Shown here: piece after piece, positions 1-6,975 of the stretch
How the letters are laid out: every line of letters starts with the position of its first letter
Numbering within the stretch: position 1 is the first letter of the stretch
Source: JAJXWB01 sp039808645
Lineage (GTDB): Bacteria; Pseudomonadota; Alphaproteobacteria; Rhizobiales; Beijerinckiaceae
DNA: 19,531 bases
Direction of reading: 5' to 3'
NCBI GenBank assembly: GCA_039808645.1
Contig: JBDHTL010000065.1
Location: 1-19,531 of the forward strand
Notes under the pieces: generated by a model
Seen by the model: only the letters and a program-made list of their open reading frames with translations
Databases searched by the model: none
What the model was told of the DNA's origin: nothing
Position numbers and translations under genes: made by a program

Positions 1-776
1 AGGCGGTTGACGTCGAGGCCGAGCGAGCCGAGCACGCGGCGCACCTCGCGGTTCTTGCCTTCGCGCAGGCCGAGCGTGATCCAGCTATTGGCGCCCTGCA
101 CGCGGTCGAGCTTCGCCTCGATCGGCGCGTAATGAACCTCCTCGACCGTCACGCCCTTGGCCAGCGTGTCGAGCGCGGCCTGGTCGGTCTCGCCATGCGC
201 GCGCACGCGATAGCGGCGCAGCCAGCCGGTCTGCGGCAATTCCAGCGTGCGCGCCAGCCCGCCGTCGTTGGTCAGCAGCAGCAGGCCCTCGGTGTTGATG
301 TCGAGCCGGCCGACGGTCATGAGACGCGGCAGTTCGGGATGGCGCTGCCCGAGATAATCGAAAATCGTCGAGCGTCCTTCAGGATCGTGATCGGTCGTCA
401 CGAAGCCGCGCGGCTTGTGGAACAGGAAGAGCCGCGTGCGCTCGCGCGCCGCCATCGGGCGGCCGTCGATGGTGATCCTGTCGGACGAAGTGACGTTGAA
501 GGCCGGGCTTTCCAGCGTGCGGCCATTGACCGCCACGCGGCCCGCCGCGATCCATTCCTCGGCGTCGCGGCGCGAGCAGGCGCCGGCGCGCGCCATGGCC
601 TTGGCGATGCGCTCGCCCTGGAAGGCCTTGGGCGGGGCTGAGGGACGGTCGCGGCCGCCTGGTTTGCCGCGCTTGGCGGGCGCGCCGGGCTTCTTGCCGA
701 AAGGCTTCTTTCCGAAGTCTTTCTTGCCGCCGGACTTGAAAGGGCGGCCGCCCTGTCGTTTGTCTTTCTCGGTCAT
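1..776 (-). CDS. rluB: 23S rRNA pseudouridine synthase, RsuA/RluB family (3' end outside window)
   Basis: The enzyme isomerises a specific uridine of 23S rRNA to pseudouridine during ribosome assembly in the cytoplasm. Read on the minus strand from ATG at 776, the frame stays open to the window edge (258 full codons). After a Lys/Gly/Arg-rich leader of about 50 residues comes an S4 RNA-binding domain (about 54-100, ERIAKAMARAGACSRRDAEE). The catalytic domain follows, with the family signature GRLDINTEGLLLLTND at 156-171, where D159 is the catalytic aspartate. The visible end, REVRRVLGSLGLDVNRL, is the conserved RluB/RsuA C-terminal block, so little is missing. It is divergent from tadA with 27 bp between the starts. 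The family is certain. RluB rather than RluE, RluF or RsuA is inferred from the RNA-binding leader and the REVRR block. Confidence 0.9.
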   Translation of the reverse strand, partial: MTEKDKRQGGRPFKSGGKKDFGKKPFGKKPGAPAKRGKPGGRDRPSAPPKAFQGERIAKAMARAGACSRRDAEEWIAAGRVAVNGRTLESPAFNVTSSDRITIDGRPMAARERTRLFLFHKPRGFVTTDHDPEGRSTIFDYLGQRHPELPRLMTVGRLDINTEGLLLLTNDGGLARTLELPQTGWLRRYRVRAHGETDQAALDTLAKGVTVEEVHYAPIEAKLDRVQGANSWITLGLREGKNREVRRVLGSLGLDVNR

Positions 777-803
777 TGCGCCTGATAGCAGGTTGAACCG
801 CGG

Positions 804-1283
804 ATGATAACGGAAAAGGACGGTCCCGGAGACGACGGCGGCAGGCGCGACCCCTGGGCCGCGGCCTTCGCGGCTGCGCGGGCCGCGGCGGCGGCCGGCG
901 AGACGCCGGTCGGGGCTGCACTGGCGCGGGACGGCGAGGTGATCGCGGCCGCAGGCAACCGCGTCATCCTCGACCGCGACCCCACCGCCCACGCGGAATT
1001 ACTCGCCATCCGCACGGCCGCGCGAAAAATCGGCTCGGAGCGTCTGACCGGCTGCGACCTCTATGTGACGCTGGAGCCCTGCGCCATGTGTGCGGGCGCG
1101 ATTTCCTTCGCCCGCATCCGCCGCCTCTACTGGGCGGCCGGCGACCCGAAGGGCGGCGCGGTCGAGCACGGCCCGCGCTTCTTCTCGCAGCCGACATGCC
1201 ATCATGCGCCGGAACTCTACGGCGGCATTCGCGAAAGCGAGGCGGCGGAATTGCTGCGGGAGTTCTTCAGGGCGCGGCGCTAG
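804..1283 (+). CDS. tadA: tRNA-specific adenosine-34 deaminase
   Basis: TadA deaminates adenosine 34 of tRNA-Arg(ACG) to inosine, so that one tRNA can read several arginine codons. The 159-residue protein has the zinc-dependent cytidine/deoxycytidylate deaminase signature: HAE at 63-65 (zinc ligand H63, proton-shuttling E65) and PCAMC at 91-95 (zinc ligands C92 and C95). The TadA-like tail includes the block GGAVEHGPRFF. Length is normal for the family, with an Ala/Arg-rich N-terminal segment of about 20 residues. No strong ribosome binding site precedes ATG 804, but the homology begins soon after it. The gene diverges from the rRNA pseudouridine synthase gene. Its TAG stop (1281-1283) overlaps the stop of the convergent MFS gene by 3 bases. 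Guanine deaminase or another nucleoside deaminase is a less likely alternative. Confidence 0.92.
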   Translation: MITEKDGPGDDGGRRDPWAAAFAAARAAAAAGETPVGAALARDGEVIAAAGNRVILDRDPTAHAELLAIRTAARKIGSERLTGCDLYVTLEPCAMCAGAISFARIRRLYWAAGDPKGGAVEHGPRFFSQPTCHHAPELYGGIRESEAAELLREFFRARR

Positions 1284-2461
1284 GCCTTCCGCCGGATCAG
1301 CCAGTCCGACACGAAGAGATGCGCGATCGCAGCCGCCGCTATGGCGCCGCCGACGACGCCGGTCGCCTCGATGCCCCATGACTGATAGACGGCGCCGGCG
1401 AGCGCCGAGCCGATGCCGCTGCCCAGATAAATGCCGGCGGCGTTGAGCGCGAGCATGACGCCTTGCGTCTGAGGATCGATCGCCATCAGTCGCGCCTGTT
1501 GCGGCACGGTGAAGCCCCATCCGACGAGGCTCCACAGGAAACTCAGGAACATGCCGAGCGGCAGATTGAATGGAATGAGCGTCATCGCCGGCAGGACGAT
1601 CGCCTGGCCCGCGAGAAACAGCGTCAGCGTGCCGCTCGATCCGAGCCGGTCCACGAGGCGGCCGGACAGCAGATTGCCGACGACGGCGCCGAGGCCGCCC
1701 GCCCCGAGGATGAGCGCGACGCCGTCGCGGCCCATGCCGAGGCGATATTCGGCGAGCGGCCCCATGAAGGTCATGCCGAGATAGCCCGACGTCGCGATCG
1801 TCACCGTCAGCAGCACGGCGACGAGATGGCGCGGCGACAACAATGTGCGCCCGAGTGTGCGCAGAGATTGCGGCTGGAACTGCACGTCGGCCGGCACGGC
1901 GAGCGCAATCCAGAGAAAGACCAGCGCGCCCAGCGCGGCGGCGATGATGAAGGCGGCTGGAACGCCGAACGTGTAGCCGACGAAGGCCGCGCCCGGCACG
2001 CCCAGCACCTGCGCCATGGTCATGCCGACGAAGACGAAGGACAGCGCGGCGCCGCGCGTCTCGGGCTTGGAGATGGCGACCGCGATCGCCGCCGCCACCG
2101 GCGTGACCATGCCGGCGCCGGCCGCCGCGACAATGCGCGCGGCGTAGAGCGTTGCCGGGCTCGTCGCGAAGGCCGAGGCGAGGCTGGCGACGATGAACAG
2201 GGCAAGGCCGACGAGGATGACCGCGCGACGCCGCCACGCGCCGGTCAAGGCGATGAACACCGGCGAGAGGACGGCGTAGGCCAGCGCATAGGCGCCCATC
2301 ACCCAGCCCGCTTGCGCCTTGCTCATCGACAGCGCCTGCGAGATCGGCGCGAGCAGCGCGATCACTAGAAAGGCGCCGGCGCCGATCGTGAAATTGACGA
2401 AGGCGAGCGGCAGCAGAATGCGCTTGGGCGGCGCAGGCGCCTGCGGTTCATTCGCGCTCAT
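1280..2461 (-). CDS. MFS transporter, DHA1/AraJ-like
   Basis: A 393-residue membrane protein of the major facilitator superfamily. It probably exports a small molecule by proton antiport across the inner membrane. Hydrophobic segments alternate with short loops through the whole length, consistent with 12 membrane helices. The first loop (about 66-78, ALTGAWRRRAVILVG) matches the MFS motif-A region, and SGRLVDRLGSSGTL repeats it in the second half. The central loop lies near 195-210. The long GAGMVTPVAAAIAVAISKPETRGAA region resembles drug or sugar efflux proteins of the AraJ/YdhP type. Start ATG 2461 is followed by a short polar N-terminus. The substrate cannot be told. It is divergent from the M20 peptidase gene across a region holding an inverted repeat, so the two could share regulation. 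Confidence 0.88.
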   Translation of the reverse strand: MSANEPQAPAPPKRILLPLAFVNFTIGAGAFLVIALLAPISQALSMSKAQAGWVMGAYALAYAVLSPVFIALTGAWRRRAVILVGLALFIVASLASAFATSPATLYAARIVAAAGAGMVTPVAAAIAVAISKPETRGAALSFVFVGMTMAQVLGVPGAAFVGYTFGVPAAFIIAAALGALVFLWIALAVPADVQFQPQSLRTLGRTLLSPRHLVAVLLTVTIATSGYLGMTFMGPLAEYRLGMGRDGVALILGAGGLGAVVGNLLSGRLVDRLGSSGTLTLFLAGQAIVLPAMTLIPFNLPLGMFLSFLWSLVGWGFTVPQQARLMAIDPQTQGVMLALNAAGIYLGSGIGSALAGAVYQSWGIEATGVVGGAIAAAAIAHLFVSDWLIRRKA

Positions 2462-2536
2462 GCGCGCTCGCGCTCGAACTCGGGACGTGCGCGGCGAAAG
2501 ACGGGCTGGCTCAACAGGCGTTTCCGGAAGGCGGGT

Positions 2537-2565
2537 TTTGCGGAGGTTAGACCGCCGTCCGCAAA
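2537..2565. promoter_or_regulatory. Perfect 8-bp inverted repeat in the divergent MFS / M20 intergenic region
   Basis: TTTGCGGA (2537-2544) and TCCGCAAA (2558-2565) are exact reverse complements separated by 13 bases. They lie between the divergent starts at 2461 and 2632. The arrangement is what one expects of an operator for a dimeric repressor or activator, but an RNA hairpin in the leader of the M20 transcript is equally possible. No convincing -35/-10 pair was found in the 170-bp gap. Confidence 0.35.
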
Positions 2566-2631
2566 CAGGCCAGCGCGGCAGCCGCGATGCTGCTATCGTC
2601 TGCCGGCATTTCTCGATTTTCGGAACCGCCG

Positions 2632-3762
2632 ATGAAGACGCTTGCCGCCGACGCCCTGCTCTCCGCCGTCAACGCCTGGGTGGAGATCGAGAGCCCGACG
2701 CACGATCCCGCCGGCGTCAATCGCGTCGGCGCGCTGGCCGAACGCCTGCTGCGCGACATGGGCGCCAAGATCGAACGCATTTCCGGCGCGCCCGATTTCG
2801 GCGACATCGTCGTCGGGCGCATCGCCGGCGAAACGGAAGGGCCGGGCATCCTGCTGCTCGGCCACATCGACACGGTCCATCCCGCCGGCACGCTCGCGGG
2901 TCCCTTGCCGATGCGCGTCGAAGGCGACCGCGCCTACGGGCCGGGCATCTACGACATGAAGGGCGGCAACGCCATCGCCTTCGCCGCGCTCGCGCATCTT
3001 CACGCCAATGGCAGACGCCCGCGGCTGTCGGTCACCGTCATGATGATCCCCGACGAGGAAGTCGGCAGCCCTTTTTCGCGCGCGCATATCGAGAGCGAAG
3101 CGCGCAGGCACGCCATCGCGCTCGTCGTCGAACCCTCCGGCGAGGGCGGCAAGCTGACCATCGCGCGCCACGGCATCGCGCGCTACTACCTGAAGACCAC
3201 CGGAATTCCGGCCCATGCCGGCGCCTATCATTCCAAGGGCCGCAGCGCGATCCGCGAAATGGCGCGGCAGGTGCTGGCGATCGAGGCGATGACGGATTAT
3301 GCGCGCAATGTGACGCTGAACGTCGGCACGATCAGCGGCGGCACGCACGAGAACATGGTGCCGCTGCATGCGGAAGCCTGCGTCTATTGCCTCGTGCCCC
3401 TGCCCGAGCACGAGAAGGAAGTGCGCGAGCGCCTGATGGCGCTCAAGCCGGTCGATCCGGACGTGAAGCTCGAAGTGACGCCGGGCCTCTACCGGCCCTC
3501 CTTCGTCAAGTCTCCGGCCATCCAGCGTCTCTACGACCACGCCGCCGCGCTGGCGCAGGAGATCGGCTATCCCGTCGCGGGCGAGCGTGTCGCCGGCGGC
3601 GGCAGCGACGGCAATTTCACCGGCGCGCTCGGCGTGCCGACGCTCGACGGCCTCGGCGTCCTGGGCGACGGGCCGCACACGCATCACGAGCATCTTCTCG
3701 TTTCGTGCCTCGTCCCGCGGACGCGGCTGCTCGCGCGCCTGTTCGAGACGCTTCCCGTCTGA
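2632..3762 (+). CDS. M20 family metallopeptidase (carboxypeptidase G2 / ArgE / DapE-like)
   Basis: A cytoplasmic two-zinc exopeptidase or amidohydrolase of 376 residues. Members of the family split C-terminal amino acids, N-acyl amino acids or short peptides. All the metal-site elements are visible: GHIDTVHP with H78 and D80, bridging D108 in YDMKGG, the catalytic pair E142-E143 in DEEVGS, E167 in VVEPSGEGG, and H349 in the HxxxE block GPHTHHEHL. The dimerisation or lid domain lies between about 180 and 290. The frame is open from 2587, but ATG 2632 is preferred because the family N-terminus (AADALLSAVNAWVEIESPT) starts right there. No signal peptide is seen. It is the first gene of a plus-strand run with DUF3422, DUF1028 and a solute-binding protein. 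The exact substrate is unknown; glutamate carboxypeptidase is the usual automatic name. Confidence 0.9.
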   Translation: MKTLAADALLSAVNAWVEIESPTHDPAGVNRVGALAERLLRDMGAKIERISGAPDFGDIVVGRIAGETEGPGILLLGHIDTVHPAGTLAGPLPMRVEGDRAYGPGIYDMKGGNAIAFAALAHLHANGRRPRLSVTVMMIPDEEVGSPFSRAHIESEARRHAIALVVEPSGEGGKLTIARHGIARYYLKTTGIPAHAGAYHSKGRSAIREMARQVLAIEAMTDYARNVTLNVGTISGGTHENMVPLHAEACVYCLVPLPEHEKEVRERLMALKPVDPDVKLEVTPGLYRPSFVKSPAIQRLYDHAAALAQEIGYPVAGERVAGGGSDGNFTGALGVPTLDGLGVLGDGPHTHHEHLLVSCLVPRTRLLARLFETLPV

Positions 3763-3815
3763 GTCGCGCGCCCCTGGAATTCATGCAAGAAATCTGCTGC
3801 TGGGCGGGAAGGGCG

Positions 3816-5090
3816 ATGGTCGGCGCTTTCGGTTTCGAACCACATGAATTGCGGGCCGAGGCGCTCGGGGAAATCCACGCGCGGCCCTTCGTGACGGCGC
3901 AGACGCCGAGCCGCATCCTCCTGTTCGCCTTCACGACCGATGCGACGGGCGGCGCAAAGGCGCTCGAATCGCTGGTGGAGTTCGCCAACGCCCGCGGCCT
4001 GCCGCCGCCGGAGGCCGGCGCCAAGCAGGCGCGGCTCGCGTTTTCGCCCGCCCGCCTCGTGTTCGAGCGTCACGGCGAATTCGTTACCTACACCTGGAGC
4101 TTTCCCGGCGGCAGCGAGCCGTTCCAGCCGGCCGCCGGCGAATTGCAGAGCGTCATGCGCCTGCTGCCGCAGCCGGGCCCCCTGCTCGTCGCCGCCGACC
4201 TGCATCTGATCGCCGCCGCCGACGCGCCCGACGATTTCAGACGCCTGTTCGCCGGGCCGGCCGTCGCCGCCGCCTCGATCGACGAGGGGCGGGCGACCGT
4301 CGCGAGCGATTTTTCCGCCGACGCCTCGGGCTTCGTGCGCCTGCTCGTCGTCGACCATTCGCTGTCGCCCGAAAGCGCCGGCGCGCTGACGCAGCGGCTG
4401 CTCGAGATCGAAACCTACCGGATGCTGGCGCTGCTCGGCCTGCCTGTCGCGCAGCGTCTTGCGCAGCCGATCCGGCGCATCGAGGACGAGTTGCCGCGCC
4501 TTCTCCTGTCGATGGAAAAGGAGCGCGGGATCGAGGCCGATCGCGTTCTGCTCGACCGCCTGACCGCCGTCGCGACGGAACTCGAGACGGGCTCGTCGGA
4601 GAGCCTGTTCCGGCTCGGCGCGACGCGCGCCTATCACGAACTGGTGCGGGCGCGGCTGGAGTCGATCCGGGAGAGCCGCATTCCGCATTATTCGAATTTC
4701 GCCTCCTTCCTGTCGCGACGGCTGACGCCGGCCATGCGCACCTGCGCGGCCATCGAGCAGCGGCAGGCGAGCCTGTCCTCCAAGATCGCGCGCATCGCCG
4801 AATTGCTGCGCACCCGCGTCGACATCGAGCTGGAAAGCCAGAACGCCGACCAGATCCGCCAGATGGCCGAGCGCGTGCGCCTGCAATTGCGGCTGCAGCA
4901 GACGGTCGAGGGGCTCTCGATCGCGGCGATCACCTATTACGTCTCCAGCGTTCTCCACCTGCTGTTCGAGGGCGCGCACGGCGCGGGCCTGCACGTCGAC
5001 GCCGATGTCGCGACGGGCGCGGCGGTGCCGATCGTTTTCGCCATCGTCGCCTTCACCGTCTGGCGCATCCGGCACGCGCACAAGGAATAA
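3816..5090 (+). CDS. DUF3422 family membrane-anchored protein
   Basis: A protein of 424 residues of unknown function, recognised as DUF3422 from its FGFEPHELRAEALGEIHARP start and its C-terminal RLQLRLQQTVEGLSIAAITYY block. Two hydrophobic segments close the protein, at about 366-383 and 398-418. They are preceded by a long helical, probably coiled-coil stretch (about 300-362) rich in Arg, Glu and Gln. The N-terminal two thirds look soluble and would face the cytoplasm, which resembles CorA-like topology (this comparison is inference). ATG 3816 is preferred over ATG 3783 because family homology begins there and a purine-rich GGGAAGGG lies just upstream. The gap to the M20 gene is about 50 bp and to the DUF1028 gene 24 bp, so co-transcription is likely. 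Confidence 0.85.
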   Translation: MVGAFGFEPHELRAEALGEIHARPFVTAQTPSRILLFAFTTDATGGAKALESLVEFANARGLPPPEAGAKQARLAFSPARLVFERHGEFVTYTWSFPGGSEPFQPAAGELQSVMRLLPQPGPLLVAADLHLIAAADAPDDFRRLFAGPAVAAASIDEGRATVASDFSADASGFVRLLVVDHSLSPESAGALTQRLLEIETYRMLALLGLPVAQRLAQPIRRIEDELPRLLLSMEKERGIEADRVLLDRLTAVATELETGSSESLFRLGATRAYHELVRARLESIRESRIPHYSNFASFLSRRLTPAMRTCAAIEQRQASLSSKIARIAELLRTRVDIELESQNADQIRQMAERVRLQLRLQQTVEGLSIAAITYYVSSVLHLLFEGAHGAGLHVDADVATGAAVPIVFAIVAFTVWRIRHAHKE

Positions 5091-5114
5091 TCAAGAGCAG
5101 GGAGAAGGGGCAGC

Positions 5115-5840
5115 ATGACCTATTCGATCACCGCCAAATGTCCGCGCACGGGTCAGTATGGCGTCGCCGTCGCGACCTATTCGCCGCGCGTCGGCGCCAC
5201 CGTTCCGTTCGTGGTGCCGAACAGGGGCGCGGTCGCATTCCAGTCCGTGGTAAGCCCGGACTTCAGGCAGATGGCCGCCGACCTGATGGCGTCAGGCGCT
5301 TCCGCCGACGGGGCGCTGAAGGAACTCGCCATGAAGGATCGCTTCTGGCCGAGCCGGCAGGTGTCGCTCGTCGACGTGACCGGCCATGCGGCGGCCTATA
5401 CGGGCGCGCAGGCGCCGGCCCATGCCGAACACCGGCTCGGCAAGGGCTTCGCCGTCGCGGGCAATGTCGTGACGGAAGTCTGCGTCGCCGACGCTTTCGC
5501 GGAATTCGAATCCACGCAGGATAGCGACATCGACCTTGCGGAGCGCCTGATGCGCGGCCTCGAGGCTGGCGCGCGTTCCGGCGGCCAGAAGGAGGGCCTG
5601 ACCTCCGCATCGCTTCTCGTCTACGACCGCTATTCCTTCCCGACTGTGGATCTCCGCGTCGACGTGCACGACACGCCGGTGATCGAGCTGAGGAAAGTCT
5701 GGGAATTCTACAAGCCGATGGTCGGCTTCTACATCCAGCGCAACATCGACCCGACCGGTCTCGAGAAATGGTGGCAGGCGAAGATGAAGCTCACGCCCGG
5801 CTGGACGCCGAACCATCTCGTCAAGCCCATCCCGCAGTAA
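5115..5840 (+). CDS. DUF1028 domain-containing protein (putative Ntn-hydrolase-like)
   Basis: A 241-residue protein matching the DUF1028 family from end to end. It opens with MTYSITAKCPRTGQYGVAVA, followed by GATVPFVVPNRGAVAFQS. The middle holds the characteristic GKGFAVAGNVV segment, and SASLLVYDRYSFPTVDLRVD begins the C-terminal part. Family members have been described as Ntn-hydrolase-like, but no reaction is established, and old database names such as pilin FimA are unreliable. There is no signal peptide, so it is probably cytoplasmic. A strong ribosome binding site (GGGAGAAGGGG) precedes ATG 5115. It sits between the DUF3422 gene and the solute-binding protein gene, with 14 bp to the latter, which suggests that it acts on whatever that system takes up. 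Confidence 0.85.
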   Translation: MTYSITAKCPRTGQYGVAVATYSPRVGATVPFVVPNRGAVAFQSVVSPDFRQMAADLMASGASADGALKELAMKDRFWPSRQVSLVDVTGHAAAYTGAQAPAHAEHRLGKGFAVAGNVVTEVCVADAFAEFESTQDSDIDLAERLMRGLEAGARSGGQKEGLTSASLLVYDRYSFPTVDLRVDVHDTPVIELRKVWEFYKPMVGFYIQRNIDPTGLEKWWQAKMKLTPGWTPNHLVKPIPQ

Positions 5841-5854
5841 TGAGGGAGGCGACC

Positions 5855-6871
5855 ATGCACATCGCCCGCTCGCTCTCGGCGCTGCTCGTCTGTCTTTTCC
5901 TGTCGGCCTCGGGCGCGAGCCTCGCGCGCGCCGAGACGAAACACGTGCGGCTCGCCAAGCAGGTCGGCCTCGCCTCGCTCACCCTGCTCGTGATAGAGCA
6001 CGAGAAGCTGCTCGAAAAGCATCTCGCCGCCGCGGGCTTGCCCGACAGCGAAGTGAACTGGAACAGTTTCGGCAGCGGCGTGCTGATGAACGACGGGCTG
6101 CTTTCGGGAACGCTGGATTTTGCCGCCGGCGGCTCCATCCCGCTCGCCGTTCTTTGGTCGAAGACGGTCGGGACATCAAACGAAGTGCGCGGCGTCTGCG
6201 GGCTCAACGCGATCCCCATGTATCTCAACACGCGCAATCCCGACATCAAGAGCCTGCGCGACATCACGCCGGCGAGCCGCATCGCGCTGCCGGCGATCAA
6301 GGTGTCGATTCAGGCGGTGGCGCTGCAGATGGCGGCTGCGAAGGAATGGGGCGAGGAAAATTACGCCAGGCTCGACGCGCAGACCGTGTCGATGAACGGC
6401 GCCGTCTCCTATATCGCGCTGACCTCGGGCGCGGGCGAGGTCGATACGCGCTTCGGCACCGCGCCCTACGCGCAGATGGAACTGAAGAAGCCGGGCATTC
6501 ACACGATCCTGAATTCGTACGACACGCTGGGCGGACCGCACAACATCAACCTGATCTATACGACGAAGAAGTTCCGCGACGAGAATCCGAAGACCTACGC
6601 GGCCTTCCTTTCGGCCTTCAGGGAAGCGACGGACCTCGTGAATTCGGACCGGCGCAAGGCCGCGGAAATCTATCTCAAACTGTCGCCGGAAAAGGTCAGC
6701 GTCGACGAACTGGTCGAGATCCTCAAAGACCCGCAATTCATCTCGACGCTTGCGCCGATGGGCGTGACCAAGTTCATCGACTTCGCTTACCGAACCGGCA
6801 CGATCAAGAAGAGGCCGGAGAGCTGGAAAGACCTGTTCTTTCCCGAGGCGCAGGCGCTGCCCGGCAGTTGA
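5855..6871 (+). CDS. ABC transporter substrate-binding protein, NMT1/TauT-like
   Basis: A periplasmic binding protein of 338 residues that would deliver a small solute to an inner-membrane ABC importer. Residues 1-26 form a clear Sec signal peptide: a short basic start, the hydrophobic stretch LSALLVCLFLSASGAS, and a cleavage site after ARA-26. The mature part has the fold pattern of the nitrate/sulfonate/taurine (NMT1/THI5-like) family, including DFAAGGSIPLAVLWSKT and LYTTKKF-type blocks. ATG 5855 is chosen over upstream in-frame starts because it follows GAGGGAGG at the right distance and begins the signal peptide. No permease or ATPase gene is adjacent; the next gene is a phosphatase. The binding protein is therefore an orphan here and must use a transporter encoded elsewhere. 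The ligand is unknown. Confidence 0.87.
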   Translation: MHIARSLSALLVCLFLSASGASLARAETKHVRLAKQVGLASLTLLVIEHEKLLEKHLAAAGLPDSEVNWNSFGSGVLMNDGLLSGTLDFAAGGSIPLAVLWSKTVGTSNEVRGVCGLNAIPMYLNTRNPDIKSLRDITPASRIALPAIKVSIQAVALQMAAAKEWGEENYARLDAQTVSMNGAVSYIALTSGAGEVDTRFGTAPYAQMELKKPGIHTILNSYDTLGGPHNINLIYTTKKFRDENPKTYAAFLSAFREATDLVNSDRRKAAEIYLKLSPEKVSVDELVEILKDPQFISTLAPMGVTKFIDFAYRTGTIKKRPESWKDLFFPEAQALPGS

Positions 6872-6885
6872 TCCGAGCCTGCTTG

Positions 6886-6913
6886 TTGACCTGCCTGTCA
6901 CGGGCTTTACATT
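6886..6913 (+). promoter_or_regulatory. Candidate sigma-70 promoter for the exported phosphatase gene
   Basis: TTGACC (6886-6891, five of six matches to the -35 consensus) and TACATT (6908-6913, four of six to the -10 consensus) are 16 bp apart. They lie in the 104-bp gap before the phosphatase ATG at 6976. Transcription would begin near 6920, giving a leader of about 55 bases. Between the boxes, CTGTCAC (6895-6901) resembles one half of a Pho box, but a second half at the proper spacing is not convincing. Confidence 0.4.
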
Positions 6914-6975
6914 TCCGGGCCGTATCGAAGCCCGCGCACGGCGCCGCGGGCAGGACATGCAGGGGACAGGGGCTG

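Noticed and set aside
2319..3815. N-terminal extension of the DUF3422 frame back to 2319
   Set aside because: The upstream part overlaps the M20 peptidase gene in another frame and is Arg-rich shadow; family homology starts at 3816.
6154..6975. N-terminal extension of the phosphatase frame back to 6154
   Set aside because: It overlaps the binding-protein gene in another frame; the signal peptide and ribosome binding site fix the start at 6976.
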